Shown here piece by piece: positions 1 to 7,966 of a DNA stretch of 64,000 nt. Location of the stretch: assembly GCF_002951835.1 (NCBI RefSeq), contig NZ_CP019448.1, positions 682,001-746,000 on the forward strand, written 5' to 3'. The position numbers and the translations under genes were made by a program. The stretch's first letter is position 1, and the number at the start of each line of letters is the position of its first letter. The notes beneath the pieces were generated by a model that was not told the DNA's origin, ran no database searches, and saw nothing but the letters and a program-made list of their open reading frames with translations. Origin of the DNA: Simonsiella muelleri ATCC 29453. GTDB taxonomy: Bacteria > Pseudomonadota > Gammaproteobacteria > Burkholderiales > Neisseriaceae.

Positions 1-1
1 T

Positions 2-466
2 GCGGAATTGATGCAAGTGTCGGGACGCGCTGGACGCGCAGAGAAAGCAGGGCGTGTGTTGATTCAAACGCAGTTGCCTGAACACGAAATTTTCCACGCA
101 ATTCGGGCGCAAAATTTTGCCCAATTTGCCACACAGGAATTGGCACAACGAGAAATGTTTGGTTTACCGCCATTTGGTTTTCAGGCAGCCGTGCGCGCGG
201 ACGCGTTAAAAATGAGTGATGCAGTAGATTTTCTCAATGAAATCCGTGATGTGATTGCACCCATGCTGCCTGAAAATGTGTCGCAAATGGGTGCGGTACC
301 CATGTTGATGGCGCGTTTGGCGGAGCGTGAACGAGCGCAAATTTTTATTGAAAGCATGAATCGGGTGGCGTTGCATCGGGCGTTGAGTTTGTGGGAGCAG
401 GTGTTGGCGCAGCATCGGGATAATCGGATTCGCTGGCATATTGACGTGGATTGTCAGGAAATGTAG
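2..466 (+). CDS. priA: Primosomal protein N' (PriA), C-terminal part
   Basis: This is the last 154 codons of the replication-restart helicase PriA, which reloads the replisome at stalled forks. The open frame runs in from the left edge (A-E-L-M-Q-V before any start is needed), so the start lies outside the window. QVSGRAGRAEKAGRV matches helicase motif VI of PriA, which includes the arginine finger. MFGLPPFGFQAAVRADA is the typical beginning of the PriA C-terminal domain. A DUS inverted repeat follows the stop and separates it from the convergent uppS gene. Identification rests on the motif VI and LPPF segments. Confidence 0.93.
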   Translation, partial: AELMQVSGRAGRAEKAGRVLIQTQLPEHEIFHAIRAQNFAQFATQELAQREMFGLPPFGFQAAVRADALKMSDAVDFLNEIRDVIAPMLPENVSQMGAVPMLMARLAERERAQIFIESMNRVALHRALSLWEQVLAQHRDNRIRWHIDVDCQEM

Positions 467-529
467 AGCAATTACAGTGCGTTAAATTTGGGTGAAGATG
501 GCGTATTCTAATTTGAATTCAAAACGCTA

Positions 530-570
530 TATTTTTCAGGCTGCCTGAATACAAAGGCAGCCTGAAAAAT
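530..570. terminator. DUS inverted repeat between convergent genes
   Basis: Two DUS cores face each other (CAGGCTGCCTGAA then AGGCAGCCTGAAAAA), forming a hairpin with T-rich flanks between the convergent priA and uppS genes. Paired DUS acting as terminators is well known in Neisseriaceae. Confidence 0.6.
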
Positions 571-1305
571 TTAAGGGCGTTGTTGTTCAATGGGTAATTG
601 TTCGGATGTGCGTCCAAAACGGCGTTCGCGTTGTGTGAAAGATTCAAATGCACGATAAATTTCGGTTTCGTTAAAATCAGGCCACAATACGTCTGTGAAA
701 TAAAATTCGGCGTATGCCATTTGCCAGAGCATAAAATTGCTGATTCGTGTTTCGCCACCTGTGCGAATAAACAAATCGGGTTCGGGGGCTTCAGCCAGCA
801 TGAGTTTAGTGGATAAATCGGATTCGGTGATTTGGGTTTTTCCTTCAGCAATTAAGGCGTTAGCAGCCTGAATAATGTCCCATTTTCCACCATAATCGGC
901 GGCGACGGTTAGGGTTAATCCTGGATTATTTTTAGTTAATTCTTCTGCTGCAACAATGCCTTTTTGAATGGCTGGACTAAAATGGCTGCGGTCGCCGATG
1001 ACTTTCACGCGCAAACCGTTGGCGTGCATTTTGGCGACTTTTTTCTCCAGTGCGGTCAAAAATAAGCCCATTAAAAATGAGACTTCGTCTTCGGGTCTGC
1101 GCCAATTTTCGGTGGAAAATGCAAACACAGTCAAATATTCTACGCCTGCATTGGAGCAGATGCGGCACATTTCTTCCAGCGTATCCAAGCCGCGTTTATG
1201 TCCCATCACGCGTGGCATCAAGCGTTTTTTTGCCCAGCGTCCGTTTCCATCCATAATTACGGCGACATGGCGCGGAATATTTTGGTTGTTAGCAGAATGA
1301 CTCAT
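571..1305 (-). CDS. uppS: Undecaprenyl diphosphate synthase (cis-prenyltransferase)
   Basis: The enzyme condenses isopentenyl diphosphate units onto farnesyl diphosphate to make the C55 lipid carrier for peptidoglycan and surface polysaccharide. The sequence has the family signatures: VAVIMDGNGRWAKKR with the catalytic Asp near residue 18 and the substrate-binding RxxGH, FAFSTENWRRP, and C-terminal DLFIRTGGETRISNFMLWQ. The start at 1305 (MSHSANN) is preferred over the upstream ATG at 1332 because GAAAGG lies 10 nt before it, while the upstream ATG has no ribosome site. The resulting 244 residues fit the usual family length of about 250. Confidence 0.95.
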   Translation of the reverse strand: MSHSANNQNIPRHVAVIMDGNGRWAKKRLMPRVMGHKRGLDTLEEMCRICSNAGVEYLTVFAFSTENWRRPEDEVSFLMGLFLTALEKKVAKMHANGLRVKVIGDRSHFSPAIQKGIVAAEELTKNNPGLTLTVAADYGGKWDIIQAANALIAEGKTQITESDLSTKLMLAEAPEPDLFIRTGGETRISNFMLWQMAYAEFYFTDVLWPDFNETEIYRAFESFTQRERRFGRTSEQLPIEQQRP

Positions 1306-1446
1306 GTGGTTATTGCCTTTCAAATCGTGCATTATCTGTATAATTATAGCGTTTTGTTGACAAATTCAGCGAATAAAAGCGAAAAATTAGCAAAAAAATT
1401 TTCAGGTAGTTTTATTGAAAAAGGCAGCCTGAAAAGATTAGTGGAT

Positions 1447-2148
1447 TTAAGCCAATTTTTCTGGCGCATTTTCATCATCCTTGGTTTCGCTGCGCATTTT
1501 ATTAACCAAATCACGCAAGGCTTTTTGCACGCGCAAAGATTGTTGATTAAAATTGCCACGTAAAATAACAACGGCATCACTGAACAAACCTTTTTGATGA
1601 TTGTCCAGCATCTTTAAGGTACAAGATTTGAAATCATCGTAGGCATTTTGCAGTTCTGTGTATTCTGTGTAATGGCGCAAGTTTTTGCCCTCGCATTGTA
1701 GCCACTGTCCAATGCAGCACAGCAATTCAGAGCCGACTTTGGACATTTTGGCGTATTGGTTGGTTGTGCCATCGCGCATACTTTGTTCAATTTGTTTGCA
1801 CCATTCGGTATGACCTGTGAGTAAATATTCCAATTGTGGGATACTGGTTTTAATTTTATCAGATGAGTTATTTTTTTCATCATCAGGGAGTTCTATATCT
1901 TCTGTTTCATTATCGCAACCACAACCACAACCGCAGCCACATGGACTAATTTGAATGGGTCTTTCATAAACAGGAGATTCATCAATGGTAATGTGTTTCA
2001 TGAAATCATCTAATTCTTCTGTGCTGCAACCGCATGGTGAATTTTCTTGATGTGAGTCGTGTTGTTGGCAATCACAAGGAGATTTTTCGGTTTCGGTTGA
2101 TATTTGATTGTTTTTTGATTTGTGTGTTAACCATTCAAAAATTTTCAT
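1447..2148 (-). CDS. Cys-rich protein with CZB-like C-terminal region, unknown role
   Basis: I do not recognise the whole protein. The start at 2148 (MKIFEWLTHKSK) has AGGA 8 nt upstream. The first 90 residues carry three SPCxC motifs (SPCDC, SPCGCS and a run SPCGCGCGCGCD), suggesting metal or cluster binding. The C-terminal half (about residues 105-190) resembles a chemoreceptor zinc-binding (CZB) domain: HTEW helix, then CCIGQWLQCEGK with the typical Cys-x-x-Gly-x-Trp, then YTELQNAYDDFKS, where the family's H-x-x-F-H is lost (Asp-Asp-Phe-Lys-Ser). No GGDEF or methyl-accepting region is present. It stands alone between uppS and the divergent grxC. Confidence 0.6.
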   Translation of the reverse strand: MKIFEWLTHKSKNNQISTETEKSPCDCQQHDSHQENSPCGCSTEELDDFMKHITIDESPVYERPIQISPCGCGCGCGCDNETEDIELPDDEKNNSSDKIKTSIPQLEYLLTGHTEWCKQIEQSMRDGTTNQYAKMSKVGSELLCCIGQWLQCEGKNLRHYTEYTELQNAYDDFKSCTLKMLDNHQKGLFSDAVVILRGNFNQQSLRVQKALRDLVNKMRSETKDDENAPEKLA

Positions 2149-2482
2149 TTTAAATTTTCCTAAGCAATAAGTTGAGTAAAGTATATTCAAAATCATTTTT
2201 ATTTGATTGAATAAAGAAATAAATATATGGTTTTGTCTTTATAACGATAAAGTACTAAAATGGCAACTACTTCTGGCGTAATTATTGGCATAATTTGCAG
2301 ATTTTATCGGATTATATGGCTCATGAATTAAAATTGCTTAGGCAATGGATAATGCAGATACGAAGCGGATTTTTTAGGTAAAATTGCTTACTTTCGTATC
2401 AAAAAAACGCGTCAGAATAACTTGACAAACTGCTGATTGTGAATTAAAAAGCTGGTTTTGATAAAAAGCAACATATCTTATC
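2149..2482. other. AT-rich intergenic region between divergent genes
   Basis: This holds the divergent promoters of the Cys-rich gene and grxC. The sequence TTAGGTAAAATTGCTTA near 2380 partly repeats TTAAAATTGCTTAGGC near 2328. I see no further gene, tRNA or clear element. Confidence 0.3.
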
Positions 2483-2743
2483 ATGAACAAAGTTACTATC
2501 TACACAGGCGCACATTGTCCTTATTGCTTGATGGCAAAACGGCTATTAAATCAACTTGGTGTACAGGACATTTGCGAAATCAATCGCGATGAATTTCCTG
2601 AAGAGTTTCGTCAAGTCCAAATCCGAACAGGACAGCGTACCATTCCACAAATTTTTATTGGCGATAATTATGTGGGTGGTTTTACTGATTTATACGCGTT
2701 GCATCAGCAGGGTAGTTTACAAACTTTGCTGAATGTTGAATAA
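2483..2743 (+). CDS. grxC: Glutaredoxin 3
   Basis: A small glutathione-dependent thiol-disulfide oxidoreductase of the cytoplasm. The 86-residue protein has the dithiol active site CPYC at residues 12-15 after the beta strand KVTIYTGA, the cis-proline TIPQIFI near residue 54, and the glutathione-binding GGFTDLYAL. Length and motifs are standard for GrxC. It lies 60 nt upstream of secB in the same direction, a grxC-secB pairing common in proteobacteria and plausibly co-transcribed. Confidence 0.95.
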   Translation: MNKVTIYTGAHCPYCLMAKRLLNQLGVQDICEINRDEFPEEFRQVQIRTGQRTIPQIFIGDNYVGGFTDLYALHQQGSLQTLLNVE

Positions 2744-2802
2744 TCTCGTTTTTTGCTGTTTTTACTGGGCAGCCTAATTTTTATTTTAAAGAAAGAATTA
2801 TC

Positions 2803-3243
2803 ATGAGCGAACAAACTCAACCTATTTTCAGCATTGAAAAATTGTATGTGAAAGATTTATCTTTGGAAGTGCCGCACGCACCAGGTATTTTCCTAGAATC
2901 TGAAACACCTGAAGTGGATATGCGTGTTGCCACACACAGCCAAAAAATTGAAGAAGAATTTTACGAATGTGGTATTACCGTTACCATCACCGCTAAATTA
3001 AAAGATGAACGCGTGGTGTTTTTGAGTGAAGTTAATCAAGCAGGTATTTTCCGTTTGTCCAATATTCCTGAAGAGGACATCAAAATTTTGTTGGGCGTGG
3101 CTTGTCCAAATATTTTGTTCCCTTATGCGCGTGAGACCGTGTCTTCAACTGTAACGCGTGCTGGTTTCCCACCCGTATTGCTTGCACCAATCAATTTTGA
3201 CGCGATGTATCATCAATCTTTAGAGCAAGAAGCAGCGGCTTAA
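2803..3243 (+). CDS. secB: Protein-export chaperone SecB
   Basis: SecB is a tetrameric cytosolic chaperone that keeps preproteins unfolded and hands them to SecA. The sequence has the family start QPIFSIEKLYVKDLSLEVPHAP, the FYECGITVTITAKL strand, and the helix LLGVACPNILFPYARETV followed by the TRAGFPPVLLAPINFDAMY segment. The length of 146 is normal. AAAGAA lies shortly before the ATG. The gene ends into a strong paired-DUS hairpin, so the grxC-secB unit probably stops here. Confidence 0.96.
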   Translation: MSEQTQPIFSIEKLYVKDLSLEVPHAPGIFLESETPEVDMRVATHSQKIEEEFYECGITVTITAKLKDERVVFLSEVNQAGIFRLSNIPEEDIKILLGVACPNILFPYARETVSSTVTRAGFPPVLLAPINFDAMYHQSLEQEAAA

Positions 3244-3265
3244 TTTTAAGAACCAAAAACCTTTC

Positions 3266-3316
3266 AGGCAGCCTGAAAATAGTTAATCAGCTATTTTTCA
3301 GGCTGCCTTAAAAGTT
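3266..3316 (+). terminator. Paired-DUS terminator after secB
   Basis: AGGCAGCCTGAAAATAG and CTATTTTTCAGGCTGCCT form a long perfect stem with an 8-nt loop, followed by AAAAGTTTT. It closes the secB transcript. Confidence 0.75.
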
Positions 3317-3365
3317 TTATGCCCATTTTTTTAATGAAAATGACATACACAATTATCGTATCGAC

Positions 3366-3394
3366 TTGACAAATGATGGGTATATTATTTACAA
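3366..3394 (+). promoter_or_regulatory. Likely promoter of tRNA-Pro
   Basis: TTGACA at 3366-3371, a 17-nt spacer and TTACAA at 3389-3394, ending 16 nt before the tRNA. The -35 box is perfect; the -10 box is weak. Confidence 0.5.
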
Positions 3395-3410
3395 TTGCTA
3401 CCTTTGAAGT

Positions 3411-3488
3411 CGGGGCGTAGCGCAGCCCGGTTAGCGCATCTGCTTTGGGAGCAGAGGGTCGTGAGTTCGAATCCCACCGCCCCGACCA
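3411..3488 (+). tRNA. tRNA-Pro (UGG)
   Basis: A full cloverleaf is visible: acceptor arm CGGGGCG paired with CGCCCCG, D arm GCGCAGCCCGGTTAGCGC, anticodon stem TCTGC/GCAGA enclosing TTTGGGA with anticodon TGG at 3446-3448, and a T arm with GTTCGAATC. The CCA end is encoded. The gene stands alone. Confidence 0.97.
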
Positions 3489-3649
3489 CTATTTTTAACT
3501 TAACTGTGTTGTTTTTTGAGTCAATGCGGTTTTTTTGCATCATAAATCGATAATAATCAGGCAGCTTGAAAAAACTTTCAGGCTGCCTTTTCTGTTTTTC
3601 TATATAATAACCGCGGTAATAAATCTATTATTTAGGAAAAATATACATC

Positions 3650-4327
3650 ATGAGTCATTCATCCCAGAATTCGGTTGGTAAAAGATTGAGCCAATTCCTT
3701 TTACGCCAAATTCATCATAAAAATGAAACTGTTCAACCTGCTGAACCATCTAAAACAGATGAATTCAGTCATTTGTCTACACCAATTGAAAGCGATTTGG
3801 AAAAAGCCAATCATTGGGTTGATTCAATTGAAATGACCGAAGCTAACTTAACCAGTGTATCAAAGCAATCCATTGAAAATCCAATGAATTATCATGAGCA
3901 GTACCCAGCGTTGCAAACTACTTTGCAAGATGTGATGAAAAAAATTCCTGATTGCAAATCATTGGCTTATGTGGATATTGAGCAACGTGCTTTGTTGGGC
4001 ATTTATTCGATTCAATCTTTACCTGTTGAGATACAGCAGCTTATTGCTGCCGCTACCAGTGATTTATTTACCGCACCCAATATGGTGAGGGTATCTAATT
4101 TATACAAACAACAAAAAGGCACGAACGAAGAAAAAAGTAATTTTAATGAAATGATTGTGCATGGTGAAGAAGATGTTTATGTGTTTATTCGTGCGAGAAA
4201 TAATCGTAATCATGTGAGTGTGTTGGCTTGCAACAGTACCACGCCATCGGGAATGGTGCTGATTAATGCGCGTCAAATGATGCCACAAATTGAAGCCGTT
4301 ACCGAAGCGATGACTGAATCAATTTGA
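3650..4327 (+). CDS. Conserved hypothetical protein, roadblock/LC7-like C-terminal region
   Basis: I do not recognise a named gene. The first 75 residues are polar and probably disordered. From about residue 85 the pattern (LQDVMKKIPDCKSLAYVDIEQRALLG, then VEIQQLIAAATSDLF, then a late YVFIRARNNRNHVSVLACN strand pair) resembles a roadblock/LC7 fold, a small module often found with small GTPases or in signalling. There is no signal peptide or membrane segment, so it is probably cytosolic. AGGA precedes the ATG at 10 nt. It is a single-gene unit between the tRNA and a lipoprotein gene. Confidence 0.6.
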   Translation: MSHSSQNSVGKRLSQFLLRQIHHKNETVQPAEPSKTDEFSHLSTPIESDLEKANHWVDSIEMTEANLTSVSKQSIENPMNYHEQYPALQTTLQDVMKKIPDCKSLAYVDIEQRALLGIYSIQSLPVEIQQLIAAATSDLFTAPNMVRVSNLYKQQKGTNEEKSNFNEMIVHGEEDVYVFIRARNNRNHVSVLACNSTTPSGMVLINARQMMPQIEAVTEAMTESI

Positions 4328-4433
4328 TGGTTTGTTTTTTTCAGGCTGCCTTTGGATATAAAATCGCCATAGCTTTTTTGTAAAGAACAATTTAGAATAG
4401 CAACATTTCACTACACAAGACAACATTAATTTA

Positions 4434-5249
4434 ATGAAATCCATTTTATTCATGTGTTGGCTGAGTTTGGGTTTGATGGCGTGTCAGCAGCCAAGTAGCA
4501 ATCATCAAAATCAGGCTGCATCTACCGCGCAATCTGCTGATGTGTATGCGAACCTTGCACTCACGAGCGACCAAATTATCCCACCCAAGATAGAATACAC
4601 ACCCAATTCCAAACCACAAACTGTGTATTTCTCTGCCAATGGTGAACCGTCAAATAAACCTGTGGCAAACGGCTTTTACCGCCAAATTTTGGGTATGACT
4701 GGTGATGGGCGCAACGTGGCACAAGATTATTATGCAGATACCCAAAAACAACAAACCGCACCCTTTGTTATCAAAAAAGGTGGGAATCCAACCGAATTTA
4801 GTAAGCATATTTTAGATAGTCGAGTTATTTGGTATAGTCATCATGATGGTGAAATTGCGAGTGTGGGTAATTTTCACAATGGCGAGCAACAAGATTGGTT
4901 AGATGTTTATGAATATAAACAACTAGTTGTGCAATTAAAAGACAACAGCACAGGTATTGCCATGCGATTTTTTTCACCTGACGACAAAATTTGGGGCGAA
5001 GGTGAAATCGCGCAAGGAAAAAAAGGTTTGGAAATTAAGCAATTAAAATTCTATCATCCCAACGGCAAAATCATGAGCCAAATGGATATAGACCCCAACG
5101 GTAAACCCATTGGCATGACCACTTTTGATGAAAGTGGTAAAGAATTAGACGACAAACAAAATGCCACATTTAACCAAATTTTGTTGGCACGGTTTGGTGT
5201 TGTCGTGCATAAATTACCCACTTTAATGGCGCGTACCAACGCATCATGA
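4434..5249 (+). CDS. Lipoprotein with MORN-like repeats, unknown role
   Basis: The N-terminus is a lipoprotein signal (MKSILFMCWLSLGLMAC, cleavage before Cys-17), so the protein is anchored to a membrane through lipid. The following 40 residues are a low-complexity linker. The last third contains repeating strand pairs of the form YHPNGKIMSQMDIDPNGKPIGMTTFDESGK, similar to MORN variant repeats seen in antitoxin-like and surface proteins. No catalytic motif was seen. A DUS inverted repeat follows the stop, before lpdA. The lipobox is certain; the function is unknown. Confidence 0.7.
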   Translation: MKSILFMCWLSLGLMACQQPSSNHQNQAASTAQSADVYANLALTSDQIIPPKIEYTPNSKPQTVYFSANGEPSNKPVANGFYRQILGMTGDGRNVAQDYYADTQKQQTAPFVIKKGGNPTEFSKHILDSRVIWYSHHDGEIASVGNFHNGEQQDWLDVYEYKQLVVQLKDNSTGIAMRFFSPDDKIWGEGEIAQGKKGLEIKQLKFYHPNGKIMSQMDIDPNGKPIGMTTFDESGKELDDKQNATFNQILLARFGVVVHKLPTLMARTNAS

Positions 5250-5335
5250 TTTTTCAGGCAGCCTGAAAAATGGTTTGATTTTGAATTTAACAATTTGTTT
5301 CACAACCCCATTTATATTATTTGAAGGAAAATATC

Positions 5336-6769
5336 ATGTCTCAATTTGATGTAGTTGTAATCGGTGCAGGTCCTGGCGGTTATGTGGCGGCAATTCGCGC
5401 AGCGCAACTGGGTTTCAAAACCGCTTGTATTGATGCAGGTGTGAATAAAGCTGGTGATGCGCCTGCTCTGGGTGGTACTTGTCTGAATGTGGGTTGCATT
5501 CCATCAAAAGCTTTGTTGCAATCATCGGAACACGTCCACACTGCATTACACGATTTTGCCGCGCATGGCATCAGTGTGAATGCTGTGCATTTTGATGCTG
5601 CCAAAATGATTGAGCGCAAAGATGCCATCGTGAATAAGTTAACTGGTGGAATTAAGTTCTTGTTCCAAAAAAATAAAGTGGAAAGTTTTTTTGGTTTGGG
5701 TTCGTTTTTGGGTAAAAACGGCGATTTTTGGCAGCTTGAAATTAACAATCGTGGCGAAAAATCTGTGATTGAAGCTAAACATGTGATTGTGGCAACGGGC
5801 TCTTTGCCACGTCAATTGACTGCTTTGGTGGATATTGACAATGAAATTGTATTGGATAACGAAGGTGCATTGAATTTGACCAATGTGCCAGCCAAATTGG
5901 GTGTGATTGGTTCGGGTGTGATTGGTTTGGAAATGGGTTCGGTGTGGAAACGCTTGGGTTCTGAAGTAACCATTTTGGAAGCTGCACCCACTTTTATGGC
6001 AGCTGCTGACCAACAAATTGCCAAAGAAGCATTCAAATATTTTACCAAAGAACAAGGTTTGGACATCAAATTAGGCGTGAAAATTCATGCGATTAATCGT
6101 GCCAAAAACACTGTAACTGTGGAATATGAAGTAAATGGCGAGAAATTTGCCGATACTTACGATCGCTTAATCATTGCCATCGGACGCGTACCTAATACCA
6201 ATGGTTTGAACGCTGAATCTGTTGGTTTGGCGAAAGACGAACGCGGTTTTATTACTGTGAATGAATTGTGTCAAACCAATTTGCCAAATGTGTGGGCGAT
6301 TGGTGATGTGGTACGTGGTCCAATGTTGGCGCACAAAGCCAGTGATGAAGGTGTGGCGGTGGCTGAACGCATTGCAGGTCAAAAACCACATTTGGATTTT
6401 AATACCATTCCTTGGGTTATCTATACCGATCCCGAAATCGCATGGGTGGGCAAAACGGAAGAACAATTACAAGCAGAGGGCATTGAATACAAAAAAGGCA
6501 CGTCAGGTTTTGGTGCAAATGGTCGCGCTTTAGGGTTGGGTAAAGCCAAAGGTACCATCAAAGTGCTGTCTTGTGCGAAAACTGACCGTATTTTGGGTGT
6601 GCATATGATTGGCCCGATGGTCAGCGAATTGATTGCGGAAGCGGTGGTAAGCATGGAATTCAAGGCCAGCAGCGAAGATATTGCGCGAATTGTTCACGCA
6701 CACCCAACTTTATCGGAAGTGTTACACGAAGCGGCGTTGGCTGCGGATAAACGTGCATTACATGGTTAA
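5336..6769 (+). CDS. lpdA: Dihydrolipoyl dehydrogenase (E3)
   Basis: This is the FAD enzyme that reoxidises dihydrolipoamide in the pyruvate and 2-oxoglutarate dehydrogenase complexes. The sequence shows the N-terminal FAD fold VVVIGAGPGGYVAAIRAAQ, the redox-active disulfide in GGTCLNVGCIPSKALL, the NAD fold LGVIGSGVIGLEMGSVW, the second FAD segment NVWAIGDVVRGPMLAHKA, and the dimer-interface catalytic HAHPTLSEVLHEA. GAAGGA 7 nt upstream selects the ATG at 5336 (477 residues) over a TTG upstream. It is not next to E1 or E2 genes here; a MITE follows it. Confidence 0.96.
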   Translation: MSQFDVVVIGAGPGGYVAAIRAAQLGFKTACIDAGVNKAGDAPALGGTCLNVGCIPSKALLQSSEHVHTALHDFAAHGISVNAVHFDAAKMIERKDAIVNKLTGGIKFLFQKNKVESFFGLGSFLGKNGDFWQLEINNRGEKSVIEAKHVIVATGSLPRQLTALVDIDNEIVLDNEGALNLTNVPAKLGVIGSGVIGLEMGSVWKRLGSEVTILEAAPTFMAAADQQIAKEAFKYFTKEQGLDIKLGVKIHAINRAKNTVTVEYEVNGEKFADTYDRLIIAIGRVPNTNGLNAESVGLAKDERGFITVNELCQTNLPNVWAIGDVVRGPMLAHKASDEGVAVAERIAGQKPHLDFNTIPWVIYTDPEIAWVGKTEEQLQAEGIEYKKGTSGFGANGRALGLGKAKGTIKVLSCAKTDRILGVHMIGPMVSELIAEAVVSMEFKASSEDIARIVHAHPTLSEVLHEAALAADKRALHG

Positions 6770-6774
6770 AAGAT

Positions 6775-6886
6775 ATAGTCGTTTAAATTAAAATACTACT
6801 GCTTTGCCTGCTCTCTTATTTACCTATAGTATAGATGTACGCGGCGGTTGTGGTTGCCTTATCCCATTTTTATTTTAAACGACTAT
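6775..6886. repeat. MITE-like element with ATAGTCGTTTAAA ends
   Basis: A 112-bp element with inverted ends ATAGTCGTTTAAA and TTTAAACGACTAT. A left-end copy occurs at 62137 and a right-end fragment near 42617-42638. Layout resembles the short IS-derived repeats with ATAGTGGATTAA ends of Neisseria. It contains no ORF. Confidence 0.65.
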
Positions 6887-7130
6887 GCGATTAACAATAA
6901 AGGTAGCCTGAAACCTTATTTAAATCCATGAACACAGGTTCTAAGGTTTTGGATGTATTTGGGGTTGCTTTTTTTATCATTCATAATTTTTGTTAATTAT
7001 TTTGTTGTCGCCATTTACAAACACAATTTAATGATTTTCCTGAATTTTCTTGCTTTAACACAATAAATCATATTAAATTAAAGCAGTTATACGAATTGCC
7101 GTTTAACTGATTTAAATGAAAGGATTATGT
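6887..7130. other. AT-rich intergenic region
   Basis: Between the MITE and the next gene. It contains one DUS-like half (AGGTAGCCTGAAA) and AACACAGGTTCTAA at 6940, which matches one end of the repeat at 54347. No gene seen. Confidence 0.35.
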
Positions 7131-7496
7131 ATGATTTATTGGTTAATGATGGGCATTTGGATATTTGGGTTTGAGTTGTTTTTGCATACGCTGTATTTAC
7201 GTGCTGTTTCGGTGGCGTTGTTGGTGGCGAGCGTGGTGGCGTTGATTTGGGGGCATCATGTTGCCAGTCAAGTGGCGGTGCTGGTGTTGGTGATTGGTTC
7301 GGCTTGGGTATATTTGGATAAACAGATACGTTCTCAAGAAGTTAGCCAATTAATTGAAAATCAAGAAAATAACGATAATTTATTGAAAGAAATTATGCAA
7401 TCTGAAGTATTACCAGATGAATCAAAAACAGTCATGAATCAATTCGGTAATTTCAGGCAGCCTGAACAATGGCAGCAAATACAAAAAAATGATTAG
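7131..7496 (+). CDS. Small inner-membrane protein, NfeD-like
   Basis: An unrecognised 121-residue protein. The start at 7131 (MIYWLMMGIW) is chosen because GAAAGGA sits 6 nt upstream; the earlier ATG at 7116 would overlap that ribosome site. The first 65 residues form two or three hydrophobic segments, followed by a charged cytosolic tail. The membrane part loosely resembles short NfeD-family proteins, which accompany SPFH proteins, but no partner gene is adjacent and no OB-fold domain is visible. A DUS (TTCAGGCAGCCTGAA) is embedded in the coding sequence near the end. Confidence 0.6.
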   Translation: MIYWLMMGIWIFGFELFLHTLYLRAVSVALLVASVVALIWGHHVASQVAVLVLVIGSAWVYLDKQIRSQEVSQLIENQENNDNLLKEIMQSEVLPDESKTVMNQFGNFRQPEQWQQIQKND

Positions 7497-7506
7497 CCAT
7501 TAAAAA

Positions 7507-7548
7507 CGCAGCCTGAAAGAAATTTTTAATCTTTCAGGTTGCCTTTTT
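7507..7548. terminator. DUS-based hairpin between convergent genes
   Basis: GCAGCCTGAAAG and CTTTCAGGTTGC pair around a short AT loop, followed by CTTTTTG. It lies between the membrane-protein gene and bfd, which converge. Confidence 0.6.
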
Positions 7549-7576
7549 GTTGTCGTTATCATAGGATTGGATTGTT

Positions 7577-7783
7577 TTAACGCTGAATACTGGTTTGTGT
7601 GGTTATTGTGGTTTGTGCGGCGGCGGGGTTGGTACTCAAATAAGAGCTGGCAAGTTCTGCGCAGCAGCCACAACAAGTGGCAACGCCTAATTGGTTCTGT
7701 AAATCGCCCAAAGACGTTGCACCTGCTGCTACGGTTTCTTGAATTTGACGGTCGCTAATCGCATTACAAATACAAACATACAT
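7577..7783 (-). CDS. bfd: Bacterioferritin-associated ferredoxin
   Basis: Bfd is a small [2Fe-2S] protein that reduces bacterioferritin heme and releases stored iron. The 68-residue sequence has the Bfd pattern: MYVCICNAISDRQI with Cys-4 and Cys-6, then GVATCCGCCAELA supplying the C-x-x-C pair. It is transcribed away from galU, and a Fur-box-like palindrome lies in the shared intergenic region about 55-80 nt upstream, as expected for an iron-starvation gene. Its likely partners BfrA and BfrB are encoded at the other end of the window. Confidence 0.9.
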   Translation of the reverse strand: MYVCICNAISDRQIQETVAAGATSLGDLQNQLGVATCCGCCAELASSYLSTNPAAAQTTITTQTSIQR

Positions 7784-7837
7784 GGTTGATTCCTCTTAAG
7801 AAAATTTGTGGGCTGTTATTATTCAATAGAATTTTCT

Positions 7838-7860
7838 TAATGATAATCCCTTTCATTATT
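7838..7860 (-). promoter_or_regulatory. Fur-box-like operator upstream of bfd
   Basis: TTAATGATAATCCCTTTCA with following TTATT matches the Fur consensus GATAATGATAATCATTATC in its two outer arms (AATGATAAT and TCATTATT). Placement upstream of bfd fits iron repression. Not experimentally shown here. Confidence 0.6.
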
Positions 7861-7966
7861 TTTAGCAAGTCATGAGTTGTGAATAAATGCAAGATTTCAC
7901 GATAATCAGCGCGTAGTTGTTGGTTTATTGCACCATATTATTTAAAACTTTAAAGGATTAATAAAG

